In this document: one piece after another, positions 1 through 9,534 of the stretch
Position numbering within the stretch: the first letter of the stretch is position 1
How the letters are laid out: every line of letters starts with the position of its first letter
Assembly: GCF_034424315.1 (NCBI RefSeq)
Contig: NZ_CP139972.1
Coordinates: 2,976,001 to 3,040,000, forward strand
Direction: 5' to 3'
Origin: Chitinophaga sancti
GTDB taxonomy: Bacteria > Bacteroidota > Bacteroidia > Chitinophagales > Chitinophagaceae
DNA length: 64,000 nt
The notes under the pieces: generated by a model
The model's input: the letters and a program-made list of their open reading frames with translations, nothing else
Database searches by the model: none
Told to the model about the DNA's origin: nothing
Translations under genes and position numbers: made by a program

Positions 1-606
1 AACATCCGGTAAGGGGAAGAACGACATCAGGATCTTCAGACTATCTGCCTGTGTTGCATCCAGCGGTGTCCTGGATAACAGCAGGTTGTTATAATACTGA
101 TGCACATCGTCCAGTGTCCAGCACCGTAAAATGGCTCTTTTGCCCGCCTGATTTTTTAAAGTAAGTTTTTCAAATTCGAAAGGAGTAGCGCAAAATGGAC
201 AACCATTATAACGCTCCAGAGGGAAAGTACCTTCCGGAATATAATGACCACATGGTAAGGTCACTTCATCGCTATTCTTAAAATAGTTGGCGAATGAGGT
301 CACGATGTAGTCAGCTGTTGTTACATGCACAGGTGTCTGCCAGTTCCTTATTAAAGGCGTCCAGCCCTTCTCCAGGCCCTTTGCTTCACTGATATTGTCC
401 AGCGCCAGTTCCCTGTCGTCCACATTCATCATTCTGAGTGCATACAACAATTCTTCTGACACCAGGTATCCCAGGTTGACTAATTCTGCAACAAAAGAGA
501 AGTTCTCTTCATCTACAGGTTGATGTGTAAAAGGACGTTTTAATTTGGGTATATATAGCGCCTGTTGGCGTAAGGCTACTTTCAACAATGCTTTAACCTG
601 TTCCAT
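1..606 (-). CDS. Hypothetical protein with Cys/His cluster, C-terminus beyond window
   Basis: An open frame of 202 codons starts at the ATG complementary to 604-606 and runs off the left edge without a stop, so the C-terminus is missing. I do not recognise the family. The N-terminal 110 residues look mostly helical. Residues 119-139 carry C119-G-H121 and a CPFC pair (C136, C139), a spacing that could hold a zinc ion, set in the stretch PCGHYIPEG. No signal peptide or membrane segment is visible, so a cytoplasmic protein is likely. It is divergent from the exopolysaccharide cluster that starts at 914, and nothing links the two functionally. Codon use and reading-frame continuity make it a real gene; the function is unknown. 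Confidence 0.7.
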   Translation of the reverse strand, partial: MEQVKALLKVALRQQALYIPKLKRPFTHQPVDEENFSFVAELVNLGYLVSEELLYALRMMNVDDRELALDNISEAKGLEKGWTPLIRNWQTPVHVTTADYIVTSFANYFKNSDEVTLPCGHYIPEGTFPLERYNGCPFCATPFEFEKLTLKNQAGKRAILRCWTLDDVHQYYNNLLLSRTPLDATQADSLKILMSFFPLPDV

Positions 607-913
607 GCTGATTGTATTAAAAAGAAAGGTCCGGAATTTTGTAACTGTTTTCAAGTGGGAAGTAAGTTACAATTGACCAGGACCAAATATCTAACGATAC
701 AAAGATGTCACTACAAGTGCGCAGTTTTTCTGCGCAGATACAATTAATTTCACCAAAGGTAATAAATAATTTTATTTATTATATATAATATTTTGAAAAG
801 TGACATAAATCTTCGCTATCTCCTAATCAACTTTTTTTTATTATATTGCTATATAACCGTACCAAGACACATTAGCCTGGACATTCCTCTCTCATTCATA
901 AAACCCATCAACA
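607..913. other. AT-rich divergent intergenic region
   Basis: About 300 bases between the divergent starts at 606 and 914. It is very AT-rich around 760-840 and presumably contains both promoters, but I could not find a convincing Bacteroidota TAnnTTTG box at a sensible spacing. No hairpin or RNA gene stands out. Confidence 0.4.
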
Positions 914-1552
914 ATGAGTAATCTATATGTACAGTATGGCTGTGGCATGTCATCGCCCCAGGGCTGGAAGAACTTTGATGCCTCCCCCACGCTCCGCTTA
1001 CAACAACTTCCCCTCATTGGCAATATGCTGAAGCAACGAATGCATATCGCCTTTCCCGACAACGTGCTACAAGGTGACATTATCAGAGGCCTGCCTGGTA
1101 TCGCTGAAAACACTGCTGATGGCGTATACTGCTCCCACGTTTTGGAACACCTGACTTACGAGGACTTTCTCATTGCAGTGCGTAATACCTACAAAATTCT
1201 TAAACCCGGTGGCATTTTCCGCTGCGTGGTTCCTGACCTGGAAAAAGCTGCGCGCGAATATGTAGAAGACCTCAGTAATCATGACCAGGAAGCCAACGCC
1301 AAGTTTCTGCAAAAAACAAGGTTGGGCAAAACACATCGCCGCAGGGGAATTAAGGGTCTGTTACAAAATACATACGGCAACAGCGACCATCTGTTTATGT
1401 GGGACACGCTTTCTCTTTCCAATGAATTGTACCGTGCAGGCTTCTCGTATGTGCGTCCTGCTACATTTAATGATAGTGAAGATGAAATGTTTAAACTTGT
1501 GGAAAGTGAAGGGCGCTTCAATAATGCTGTCGCACTCGAAGCACGTAAATAA
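914..1552 (+). CDS. SAM-dependent methyltransferase, exopolysaccharide cluster (copy 1)
   Basis: A 212-residue class I methyltransferase of the short type found in surface-polysaccharide clusters. The SAM-binding glycine loop is represented by QYGCG (residues 7-11), the second acidic strand by the DGVYCSHVLEHL segment (about 69-80), and the post-motif by ILKPGG followed by RCVVPDL (about 95-109). It probably methylates a sugar or sugar precursor, but the acceptor cannot be read from the sequence. It is a paralogue of the protein at 10231-10872, about two thirds identical by eye along the whole length, so one copy arose by duplication in the cluster. It faces the two minus-strand genes at 1678-3411. 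Cytoplasmic; the start at 914 gives the same MxxLYVQYGCG opening as the paralogue. Confidence 0.85.
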   Translation: MSNLYVQYGCGMSSPQGWKNFDASPTLRLQQLPLIGNMLKQRMHIAFPDNVLQGDIIRGLPGIAENTADGVYCSHVLEHLTYEDFLIAVRNTYKILKPGGIFRCVVPDLEKAAREYVEDLSNHDQEANAKFLQKTRLGKTHRRRGIKGLLQNTYGNSDHLFMWDTLSLSNELYRAGFSYVRPATFNDSEDEMFKLVESEGRFNNAVALEARK

Positions 1553-1560
1553 AAATAAAA

Positions 1561-1671
1561 AAGGTTGGGCTGACTAAAAAAAGTACCCCCTCCCGGGTGG
1601 GTGATGGAGACGAAATAGCTTCCACGCAATTCTCAGCACCTTCATTTTGCTTTTTTTGTCAGCCCCAACTT
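1561..1671. terminator. Long inverted repeat between convergent genes, possible bidirectional terminator
   Basis: The arm at 1561-1583 (aaggttgggctgactaaaaa and three more bases) is nearly complementary to 1650-1671 (ctttttttgtcagccccaac plus tt), with a loop of about 66 bases. It lies between the stop at 1552 and the convergent stop at 1678. The A/T tracts at the stem tips would give either transcript a U-run, but the loop is long for an intrinsic terminator; a small mobile-element remnant is an alternative. Confidence 0.4.
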
Positions 1672-1677
1672 CCATCA

Positions 1678-2478
1678 TCATTTCAGGATAGCTACAATGT
1701 TTTGAAATGCAAAAATTTCAAAGGTAGCTGCATTATAATTGCCCAGGGGCATCAATCCATCCGGCAGCATACGATAGAATAAATAGTCAGGCAGCAAATC
1801 AATAAAATCCTTGAAGAATGTGCGGGAAATCACATTCATCTCGTTGAACTCGAGTTGAATCACTTTTACCTTCCTTTGCCGGATGCTATGCATCGCACCC
1901 CTCAATACACTCAGCTCATGCCCTTCTGTATCGATTTTTAACAAGACGATTTTATCAATTTTATGCCCGGCTACGAATTCATCAATCGTAGTGATCTCAA
2001 TCGGAACCTCCTCTGCATCACTTTCTCTGAAACCTGTGATCACTTCCTTATACATACTCGCATGCTCGGATCCGCCATTACCTGCATAATCATAGATCAC
2101 TGCCTGCGCAACCTTATCTCCTGCTCCGCGTTTCACCGGTATAAAATGATGTATAGCTGCTACATCCTGCAATTTATTGAAAGCCCTTGGATGCGGTTCG
2201 AATGCATAAATTGGCAGGCTCACCTGCAGCCTGCGCAACATCACCGAATAATTTCCCACATTTGCTCCTACATCCAATATAGCCCCATCATCAAAATGAT
2301 GATGTTTCTTCAGGTATTTCACAAAGGATTCTTCTCCGCTCACCCGATCGTTTTCATAATTCATGATGCCAATTCCCCGCATACTTAATTTATACAGCAG
2401 CAGGTTAAATCGATACAATGCTTTTCGGGCAAATAAAAAAACATAAACATTTTTTAATATTGTGAATACCGAATTCAT
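1678..2478 (-). CDS. FkbM family methyltransferase
   Basis: A 266-residue protein with a hydrophobic N-terminal stretch and then an FkbM-type Rossmann methyltransferase domain. The SAM motif is ILDVGANVGNYS (about 67-78), the next acidic position is in the YAFEPHPRAF segment, and the family-typical VLLKIDTEGHE (about 178-188) precedes the C-terminal strand pair. FkbM proteins O-methylate sugars or polyketides; next to an exopolysaccharide cluster a sugar hydroxyl is the likely acceptor, by inference. It is encoded 27 bases downstream of the gene at 2506-3411 on the same strand, and both run against the main cluster direction. Confidence 0.85.
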   Translation of the reverse strand: MNSVFTILKNVYVFLFARKALYRFNLLLYKLSMRGIGIMNYENDRVSGEESFVKYLKKHHHFDDGAILDVGANVGNYSVMLRRLQVSLPIYAFEPHPRAFNKLQDVAAIHHFIPVKRGAGDKVAQAVIYDYAGNGGSEHASMYKEVITGFRESDAEEVPIEITTIDEFVAGHKIDKIVLLKIDTEGHELSVLRGAMHSIRQRKVKVIQLEFNEMNVISRTFFKDFIDLLPDYLFYRMLPDGLMPLGNYNAATFEIFAFQNIVAILK

Positions 2479-2505
2479 AGAGGATATTTTTTACGTTCAT
2501 TTTAA

Positions 2506-3411
2506 TTAAAGTAATTCTGTATTGCCAGTCGCCACATTCACAACAGGCATCCCCTGTATACAGGCGTAGCGCTGCGCACCTCTCAGATAATTCAGTTGTC
2601 CCTGCGCGTTCCTGCTCTCCCTGAACTGAGATTCCACATATCCTTCTTCCACACTCAAGGCCTTCAGTTTACCAAGCCGGTCCTTTCTTACAAAATATGC
2701 GTTGTTCCCGACCGCATTACATCCCACGAGGCTATATCCCTTCTCCTCAGCCAGCAGACATAGTGCTTTTAAAGATGCACCAAAATATAGGTAGCTGTAA
2801 TGCGCTTCAGACCTTATAAAGTTTGATTTATAAGGAACGGTCAGGGCACGATCCCTTCCAAATACACTATTATATTCTGCTACCACAATCACAGGTTGTA
2901 CGACATCTATCGCTTTCCATACCCAATAGTCATTACCGTCTATATCCACACTTAGCAAACCAACCTCTCCACTGATCCCGGCCGATGATATAAGATCATT
3001 AATATTGTCTTTGGTAATAAAGGCTTCCAATGCCTGCAGGTCATGCTGATAGAATATATCATCAGACCTGATATATTCTATTGCCTTGCGCGAACCATCT
3101 ATGACCAGCCCTGACCAGTTGTCATGCCTTAACAAAAAACGGGTGTTCGATTCCACATAATTCTCAACCCCAAATTCAATAAATATTTTCCGGGCAATCT
3201 GAACTTTATGAATCAGGTATTGTATGATCCCATCATCTCCTGCCTGGCTAAATACTTTGAATTCAGCGTCCGCTAAATTATCCAAAAGGGGTAACGCTTT
3301 ATTTTGTCTTGCTAACAATGCACCTAATAACAGAATATCGGTTTGTTGAGATTTTCTGATGTTATACAAATAGTGCTGCATAACATTGAACAACTTTTTA
3401 ATGCTTTTCAT
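2506..3411 (-). CDS. FkbM-like putative methyltransferase
   Basis: A 301-residue protein of methyltransferase-like fold. It shows FIEFGVENYVESNTRFLL at about 96-113, where FkbM proteins have their DVGANxGxxS loop, and LLSVDIDGNDYWVW at about 153-166, matching the family's KIDxEGxE region. The glycine-poor first loop departs from canonical FkbM, so SAM binding is not certain. There is no signal peptide. It probably forms a two-gene transcript with the FkbM gene at 1678-2478 (27 bases apart). A role in modifying the surface polysaccharide is inferred from location only. Confidence 0.65.
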   Translation of the reverse strand: MKSIKKLFNVMQHYLYNIRKSQQTDILLLGALLARQNKALPLLDNLADAEFKVFSQAGDDGIIQYLIHKVQIARKIFIEFGVENYVESNTRFLLRHDNWSGLVIDGSRKAIEYIRSDDIFYQHDLQALEAFITKDNINDLISSAGISGEVGLLSVDIDGNDYWVWKAIDVVQPVIVVAEYNSVFGRDRALTVPYKSNFIRSEAHYSYLYFGASLKALCLLAEEKGYSLVGCNAVGNNAYFVRKDRLGKLKALSVEEGYVESQFRESRNAQGQLNYLRGAQRYACIQGMPVVNVATGNTELL

Positions 3412-3780
3412 CTATTGCGGGTCAATTTATTTTCGAGGCTACATCCAGAATTTTTTCCCAACATAAATACATAAATAATACAATTATTGTTCATTTTTTA
3501 ATTATTTATAACATGTACAAATACCGTATTTAGTATTGCACTTGTTCCTGTTTCCTAACAGTCATATTCTTGAAAATCTCTACCATAGCATATTATAGCC
3601 AACATTCACAGTCCAGGTCAGCACCGGATTTTTTCCATCAATTTTGTGCAAGTGATATTTTTAATTTAACTTGCCCTCGTCTGAGAATGCTATAATCAAT
3701 AAAAAACTGGAAATAACTCCACTCTTATAATGGTCCAAAGACCATTACAGGCTTTTTATTGTTGCATATCATCTTCCTTC
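3412..3780. other. Divergent intergenic region upstream of the main EPS operon
   Basis: About 370 AT-rich bases between the divergent genes at 3411 and 3781. It should hold the promoter of the long plus-strand exopolysaccharide operon. I found no convincing promoter box, hairpin or RNA gene here. An in-frame upstream ATG at 3730 would add 17 residues to the acyltransferase. Confidence 0.35.
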
Positions 3781-5010
3781 ATGGCCTCGGATAAGCCCTC
3801 AACGTTATACTTTTTTAGCCTGGATGCAATCAGGGGATTTGCGGCACTTATTGTCGTATTATGCCACTGGCAGTTCTTCTTTTATAAGGACTATACTGTG
3901 CAAACAGCCCCCCTCGAGGATTTCCATTTACCACTCTATTCTTTATTCTCTATCCTTTACCATCATGCATTTTATGCTGTAGACCTTTTCTTCCTGTTGT
4001 CAGGGTTTATTTTCTTCTGGTTTTATGCTGAAAAAATAGCAAAGGGTACTATCAACTTTAACTATTTTATCACCTACAGGTTTACACGCTTATACCCTGT
4101 TCATGTGCTTTCTCTCCTGGCAATAATTCCATTGCAAATGTGGATGGTTAAACAGTCAGGACACACCTTTATTATACAAAATAACGACTACTGGCATTTC
4201 CTGCTCAACCTGCTCGTCATTCACAGCTGGGGCTTTGAAAAGACACCGGCACTCAATGGGTTCAACGGCCCGTCATGGTCCGTATCAGTAGAACTGCTGC
4301 TCTACCTGCTATTCTTCCTCCTCGCCTGGCGCAGGCAGTATGATAAAAAAGGTTTACTAATACTTATAGTTATCGCCGGCGCTGTTATCCAGGCCTTCTA
4401 CCCAATGATCGGACAAGGTATTTATTCCTTCTTCCTGGGAGCACTTGTATACCATATCTATTCATGGTTATGCACTAAAAAGGATGTAAGGAAACTAACC
4501 CGGAATGTCGCCATTACTGCAGCATTGCTATGGTGCTATATTCTACTGGAATATTATTTCTCATTTTCCCGTCAACTGTTCTTCTCTTTCACACACAAGG
4601 CACTGCCAGCCTGGACAGATGACAACAATGAAAAAATCTTTTACCTCGCTACCAATACCTTTTTCAGAACGATTGTATCGCCTGTAACCGTGTTGGCACT
4701 AGCCATGGCAGAAACCATCAAAAGTGGCATCAGGGCAAAATGGACACAGGTGCTGGGGAATGCCAGCTATTGCCTGTACCTGATTCACTTTCCCCTCATG
4801 GTAGCAAGCGCAGTACTGGTCAATGCACTGGGCCTACCCCAGACCATCTTCCAGTCTCCCCTCACCTTACTGATATTCTATATAGTTCTGATCACACTTA
4901 GTATACTGGGCCACTACTATTTCGAGCTCCCTGTGCAACAGACTTTAAGACAAAAATTAATCAAAAAAAGGAAGAGTACTGTGCCTGCTGCAATCATTCC
5001 TGAAGGGTAA
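3781..5010 (+). CDS. Acyltransferase 3 family membrane protein
   Basis: A 409-residue polytopic membrane protein of the acyltransferase 3 (OafA/YrhL) family, which O-acylates surface sugars. The opening FFSLDAIRGFAALIVVLCHW is the family's signature, with the catalytic His in the first membrane helix. RFTRLYPVHVLSLL follows around residue 90, and about ten hydrophobic segments continue to the C-terminus, ending in ILGHYYFELP. I prefer the ATG at 3781 because the family normally begins a few residues before this signature; the ATG at 3730 would add a non-homologous tail. It lies 42 bases before the Wza gene and probably acetylates the repeat unit made by this cluster. Confidence 0.85.
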   Translation: MASDKPSTLYFFSLDAIRGFAALIVVLCHWQFFFYKDYTVQTAPLEDFHLPLYSLFSILYHHAFYAVDLFFLLSGFIFFWFYAEKIAKGTINFNYFITYRFTRLYPVHVLSLLAIIPLQMWMVKQSGHTFIIQNNDYWHFLLNLLVIHSWGFEKTPALNGFNGPSWSVSVELLLYLLFFLLAWRRQYDKKGLLILIVIAGAVIQAFYPMIGQGIYSFFLGALVYHIYSWLCTKKDVRKLTRNVAITAALLWCYILLEYYFSFSRQLFFSFTHKALPAWTDDNNEKIFYLATNTFFRTIVSPVTVLALAMAETIKSGIRAKWTQVLGNASYCLYLIHFPLMVASAVLVNALGLPQTIFQSPLTLLIFYIVLITLSILGHYYFELPVQQTLRQKLIKKRKSTVPAAIIPEG

Positions 5011-5052
5011 ACTATTCAACCTACAAACACGCACGACATAACAAAATAACAC

Positions 5053-5817
5053 ATGAAATCCAGAATCCATTTACTGTTAATTGGCAGTTTGCTCCTTTTA
5101 TCCAGCTGCATCGAAACAAAAAAAATAACGTACTTAAATGACATTCAGAAACAAATGGGTGAAGAAACCGGTCATCCGCTGCCGCCACTTAAAGTTCAGC
5201 CAGGGGATGTATTACAGATCACTGTGACCACTATTGACAAAGACATTTCCCAGATTCTGAATCCTGCTGCTGTATCTGCTATTCCCACCAGCGCCAATGG
5301 TATAGATCCCGGCTACCTGGTAGATAGCGCAGGTTACGTCAACCTTCCAATGGCTGGCCGGATATATGTAAAAGACAAAACAACATCCGAGATCAACAAT
5401 ATTATCACCACAGAACTTGATAAAAGCATCCGCAATGCTTTTGTATCTACCCGAATTTCAAATTTCAAAATATCAGTGTTAGGGGATGTAGCACGCCCCG
5501 GCTCTTTTAAGATTGGAGCCGAGCGCGTCTCGATAATGGATGCTCTCAGTATGGCCGGCGATATGAACATTACAGCCCTGCGCGATGACGTCACAGTGAT
5601 CAGGGAAGTAGACGGTGTGAAAAAATATGTATCCCTCAACCTGAGCGAAAGCAAAGTATTATCATCCCCCTACTATTACCTGAGTAACAATGATGTAGTA
5701 TATATAAGACCCGGCAAAAATAAAGTGTTCAATGGATCAAAATTCGTACAACTGATCCCGGCTATGATTGGAGCCCTGTCACTGATCACAACACTAATTA
5801 TCGTTACCATTAAATGA
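5053..5817 (+). CDS. Polysaccharide export outer-membrane lipoprotein (Wza/BexD type)
   Basis: A 254-residue export protein. The N-terminus is a lipoprotein signal with the lipobox LLLSSC, so Cys19 or nearby is likely lipidated. PPLKVQPGDVLQITVTT begins the poly-export domain, and a soluble-ligand-binding beta-grasp (SLBB) domain is recognisable around KISVLGDVARPGSF. A hydrophobic C-terminal segment (about 235-253) resembles the membrane-spanning end typical of Bacteroidota members. The protein is expected to form the outer-membrane channel of the Wzy-dependent pathway with the Wzc-like protein encoded next. The two genes overlap by four bases (ATGA), pointing to translational coupling. Confidence 0.9.
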   Translation: MKSRIHLLLIGSLLLLSSCIETKKITYLNDIQKQMGEETGHPLPPLKVQPGDVLQITVTTIDKDISQILNPAAVSAIPTSANGIDPGYLVDSAGYVNLPMAGRIYVKDKTTSEINNIITTELDKSIRNAFVSTRISNFKISVLGDVARPGSFKIGAERVSIMDALSMAGDMNITALRDDVTVIREVDGVKKYVSLNLSESKVLSSPYYYLSNNDVVYIRPGKNKVFNGSKFVQLIPAMIGALSLITTLIIVTIK

Positions 5818-8192
5818 TTCCTTCCGTTATGAGCACAAAAAACGAAACAACCAGTAAACCGGCAGCAATAGACCTTAATGACCTGTTGAAAAAACTGGCA
5901 TTTCACTGGCCACTCTATCTTATTCTTACACTGCTCTCCGTATTGGGAGCATTCATCTACCTGAAATATGCCAATCCAAGGTATATGTCCAGCGCTAAAT
6001 TATACCTGAAAGATGAAAAGAAAGGAGGCGGTGAAGAAATGGATATGCTCAAATCCCTCTCCCTTTTCAACAGTGGAAAAAATATTGAGAACGAAATGGA
6101 AGTGATCAAGTCACCCATCCTGATTGCCAAAGTAATCAGAAATAATCATTTCAATATTCGTTACTACCGCAAACAAACGGTACGAAATGAAGAACTATAT
6201 GAAAACTCACCGTTCAACATCACGATTCTTACCGATACAGCCAATATTGGCAACTATGTATTTGATGTCACCCCTTTTAATGCAGGGCTGAAAGTAAAAG
6301 CGGAATACGGAGATGATCAGACCAAAGCATTTACCGCAAAATCAGGCGTACCATTTACCGTAGGCAACGATCAGTTCATCATTACCTACAGCGGGAAAGG
6401 AAACAATCTGCCCGCAATGAATGACTACCGTATCCGGATAGATTCTATCGCCCAGTTGGCCAATGAAAAAATGGATGATATCGGTACTGCCCTCGTTAAT
6501 AAAGATGCGACTGTAATACTCGTAACCTACGAAGATCCGGTTGCTGCACGTGCGGCTCACTTTATCAATGCATTACTTGAAACCTACAACGATTATACGC
6601 TGGACGACAAGAACAGGGTGGCACTGAAAACCATCAATTTTCTCTCCGTACGTATCGACTCACTGCGTGATGAACTGGGTTACCTTGAAAAACAGGAAGA
6701 ACGCTTCAAAGTTCAGCGGGGCATCACCGACATCGAAGGAACCAGCAAACTGGCCCTGGAGCAGGTAAAAGATGCGGATATCAAACTGAACGATGCAAAC
6801 ATGCAGCTCTCCATTTTTGACCAGGTAGAAAACTATCTAAATGCTCCCGGCACCAGCTATCCTTTCGCTCCCATGCTGGGCACCGTAGACCAGACACTGA
6901 CTGCCATGATCAACCGGTATGAGGAACTGCTGAAAGAAAAAAACAAACTGTCTCTTTCCCTGCAACCCAGCAGTATGATCGTTCAAAACCTGGATGGACA
7001 AATAGAAGAAGCACGCAATACAATTAAAAACTACATTTCGGGATACAAACGCAATGCAGGCGTAGCACAAAGTCAGATGCAGCAAAAGGTAAACCAGATC
7101 CAGGCCAAAATTGCCAACATCCCGGCTTACGAAAGAGAATATATCAATATCAAAAGACAACAGGGAGTAAAAGAAAGCCTCTACCTCTACCTGTTGAAAA
7201 AGAAAGAAGAAGCCGCTGTATCCTATGCAAGTAATGTGACAGACAACAAGATCATTGCGCCTGCATTCATTCCGGAAAAACCGGAATCACCCAAAAAGAC
7301 AATGGCCTTTGTAGGTTTCCTGGCCATCGGCCTGGCACTCAGCACACTTTACATTTACCTGAAATATTTCCTGAATAATAAGATCCTCAGCAAAACTGAG
7401 ATCGAACAATTATTTGAACTTCCCCTTATGGCTGAAATATACCAGGATGACGAAGAAACTACCAAAAACCTGTCATTACAAAACAGGTCTGTGCTGCTGG
7501 AGCAAATTTTCAACCTGCGTACCAACCTCCGCTACCTGCTAAGTGAACATACCGATAGTACTACCATCCTGATCACTTCCAGCATCTCAGGTGAGGGTAA
7601 AACCTTCTTAAGTGCTCACCTCGGGAATTCACTCACGGTAAACAAAAGGAAAGTGATCCTCCTGGAACTTGACCTCCGTAAACCCAAGCTCTCCAGGTAC
7701 CTCGGGCTGGACAATTATGTTGGGATCACCAATTATATCGTGGAAAATAAATCGATAGACGAAATCATACGCAAGGTACCTAATACAGATCTGCACCTGA
7801 TTTCTTCCGGGCCAATTCCACCCAATCCGGTTGAACTGATTGAAGGGAACAGGATGCGTACGCTGCTGAATACGTTGAAGGAACGCTATGACTATATCAT
7901 TATTGATACTGCCCCCATTGGTATTGTATCAGATGCCAAGAGCCTGGCACCTTACATCGACGCCAGCCTGTTTGTGGTAAGGTACAACTTCACTTTAAAA
8001 TCCAAACTGAAAGCGGTTGCGGAAAGCCTCAAAGAAGGACATTTTCATAAAACAGGGATCATCTTCAATGGAATTGAACAGAATAGTTTCTATCCAAACT
8101 ATTACTACGATCATTACTCCTATTCGCAGGAGAACCTGAAAGCCAAAAGATGGTTTGCATTTTTCAAAAAATTAAAACATCGTCTTGCATAA
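5814..8192 (+). CDS. Wzc-type polysaccharide co-polymerase / BY-kinase
   Basis: A 792-residue inner-membrane protein. A Wzz-type domain starts after residue 20 with the first membrane helix (WPLYLILTLLSVLGAFIYL), a long periplasmic coiled-coil region follows, and the second helix lies near residue 500 (AFVGFLAIGLALSTLYIYL). The cytoplasmic kinase domain has Walker A (SSISGEGKT), Walker A' (VILLELDLRKPKL) and Walker B (YIIIDTAP). The tail has the Tyr cluster FYPNYYYDHYSYS, the usual autophosphorylation substrate of bacterial tyrosine kinases. It controls chain length and export together with the Wza-like protein. It overlaps the upstream gene by four bases; an ATG at 5829 is a possible alternative start. 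Confidence 0.92.
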   Translation: MIPSVMSTKNETTSKPAAIDLNDLLKKLAFHWPLYLILTLLSVLGAFIYLKYANPRYMSSAKLYLKDEKKGGGEEMDMLKSLSLFNSGKNIENEMEVIKSPILIAKVIRNNHFNIRYYRKQTVRNEELYENSPFNITILTDTANIGNYVFDVTPFNAGLKVKAEYGDDQTKAFTAKSGVPFTVGNDQFIITYSGKGNNLPAMNDYRIRIDSIAQLANEKMDDIGTALVNKDATVILVTYEDPVAARAAHFINALLETYNDYTLDDKNRVALKTINFLSVRIDSLRDELGYLEKQEERFKVQRGITDIEGTSKLALEQVKDADIKLNDANMQLSIFDQVENYLNAPGTSYPFAPMLGTVDQTLTAMINRYEELLKEKNKLSLSLQPSSMIVQNLDGQIEEARNTIKNYISGYKRNAGVAQSQMQQKVNQIQAKIANIPAYEREYINIKRQQGVKESLYLYLLKKKEEAAVSYASNVTDNKIIAPAFIPEKPESPKKTMAFVGFLAIGLALSTLYIYLKYFLNNKILSKTEIEQLFELPLMAEIYQDDEETTKNLSLQNRSVLLEQIFNLRTNLRYLLSEHTDSTTILITSSISGEGKTFLSAHLGNSLTVNKRKVILLELDLRKPKLSRYLGLDNYVGITNYIVENKSIDEIIRKVPNTDLHLISSGPIPPNPVELIEGNRMRTLLNTLKERYDYIIIDTAPIGIVSDAKSLAPYIDASLFVVRYNFTLKSKLKAVAESLKEGHFHKTGIIFNGIEQNSFYPNYYYDHYSYSQENLKAKRWFAFFKKLKHRLA

Positions 8193-9534
8193 AATACTGC
8201 AAAATAGTGGTTGGCTGCTGATAGATAAACTGGCGCGGCTGTTCTTTGGTCTTATTACCATGGCCATGATAGCACGCTATATCGGCCCTGTGGAATTTGG
8301 CATCTGGAACTATTCCATCGCGCTTACTGCCATTATTGGAGGTATTGCCGTGCTGGGCCTGGACAAGATAGTAGTAAAAGAACTCGTTGCTGCGCCTGAA
8401 CGCAGGGATGAAATTATCTCAACAGCATTATTCATGCGGGTGGTAGCAGGCATTTTATCCTGTATCATCTGTATCGGGATCACCTGGTTCACCCGGCAAA
8501 ACAATCCTTTGTACATATGGTGCACCTCCATTACCGCCCTGAATATCCTGCTGCAATCATTCGATGTCTTTGATTACTACTACCAGGCACACAACCAGGT
8601 ACAACGTGTGATTATTCCAAAGGTGACTGTGTTTATTTTATTCTGCCTGATCAGGATCGCATGCGTTAGAATGAACCTTTCATTTATGGTCATCCTGTGG
8701 GTATCGCTTGCTGAGCTGCTGATCACTTATCTACTCATCTTTGCCTATTATAGCTGGCATGAGGGCATCACTTCATTATTTAAAATACGTATGCAGGAAG
8801 CCCGCTACCTGTTCTCACAAAGCTGGTCCCTTCTCTTTGCAGGTGTGCTTGTACTGCTATATATGAAGTCTGACCAACTGATGCTGGATATCCTGACCAC
8901 ACCGCAACAGCTGGGAGAATACGCTGCGGCAGCCCGCATTTCAGAACTGTGGTATGCTATTCCAACAGTTATAGCCGTTGCCATCCTGCCAAATCTGATC
9001 CGGAAAAGGCAAACAAATCATGACAGGTATCTGGAAAATGTAGAGAAATGGATCCGGCTTTCTATGTGGGGCAGTACAGCGATTGCAGTTGTCATGACCA
9101 TTGCTTCCGGCAGGCTCACAGGCCTCTTGTACGGAAGCCAGTATCCGCATGCAGGCATTATCCTTTCCATCCATATCTGGGCAAATATACCTGTGTTTTT
9201 ATGCGTAGCCATCATGCAATACCAGATTGTGGAAGGCAATTACAATGCAAACCTGTATGCTACCATTGCAGGAATTGCAGCCAACCTGATCATCAACCTG
9301 CTGCTGATTCCTTCACTGGGTGGAATAGCCGCCGCTATAGCTACCGTTATATCTTATACAACCGTTGCCACCTGCCTGATCATGCTTGATAAAACGGGGC
9401 AGGGCAAAATGTTTATGATAAAAATGCTTAAGCCGGGAAAGGCGCTTGCAGATATCTGGCAGTTGCAGCTGGCGTTGAAGAGTTCTATTGAAAACTTATT
9501 ATCTGTATTACGTCAAAAGTCATTGAGTAAATGA
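8185..9534 (+). CDS. Wzx-type oligosaccharide flippase
   Basis: A 449-residue integral membrane protein with about twelve to fourteen hydrophobic helices, of the polysaccharide transporter branch of the MOP superfamily. The opening SGWLLIDKLARLFFGLITM and the later segment YMKSDQLMLDIL are typical of Wzx proteins. It should flip the lipid-linked repeat unit to the periplasm for polymerisation. It starts with TTG and overlaps the last eight bases of the Wzc gene; no in-frame ATG nearby would preserve the first helix. It ends in an ATGA overlap with the next methyltransferase gene. Confidence 0.88.
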   Translation: MHKILQNSGWLLIDKLARLFFGLITMAMIARYIGPVEFGIWNYSIALTAIIGGIAVLGLDKIVVKELVAAPERRDEIISTALFMRVVAGILSCIICIGITWFTRQNNPLYIWCTSITALNILLQSFDVFDYYYQAHNQVQRVIIPKVTVFILFCLIRIACVRMNLSFMVILWVSLAELLITYLLIFAYYSWHEGITSLFKIRMQEARYLFSQSWSLLFAGVLVLLYMKSDQLMLDILTTPQQLGEYAAAARISELWYAIPTVIAVAILPNLIRKRQTNHDRYLENVEKWIRLSMWGSTAIAVVMTIASGRLTGLLYGSQYPHAGIILSIHIWANIPVFLCVAIMQYQIVEGNYNANLYATIAGIAANLIINLLLIPSLGGIAAAIATVISYTTVATCLIMLDKTGQGKMFMIKMLKPGKALADIWQLQLALKSSIENLLSVLRQKSLSK

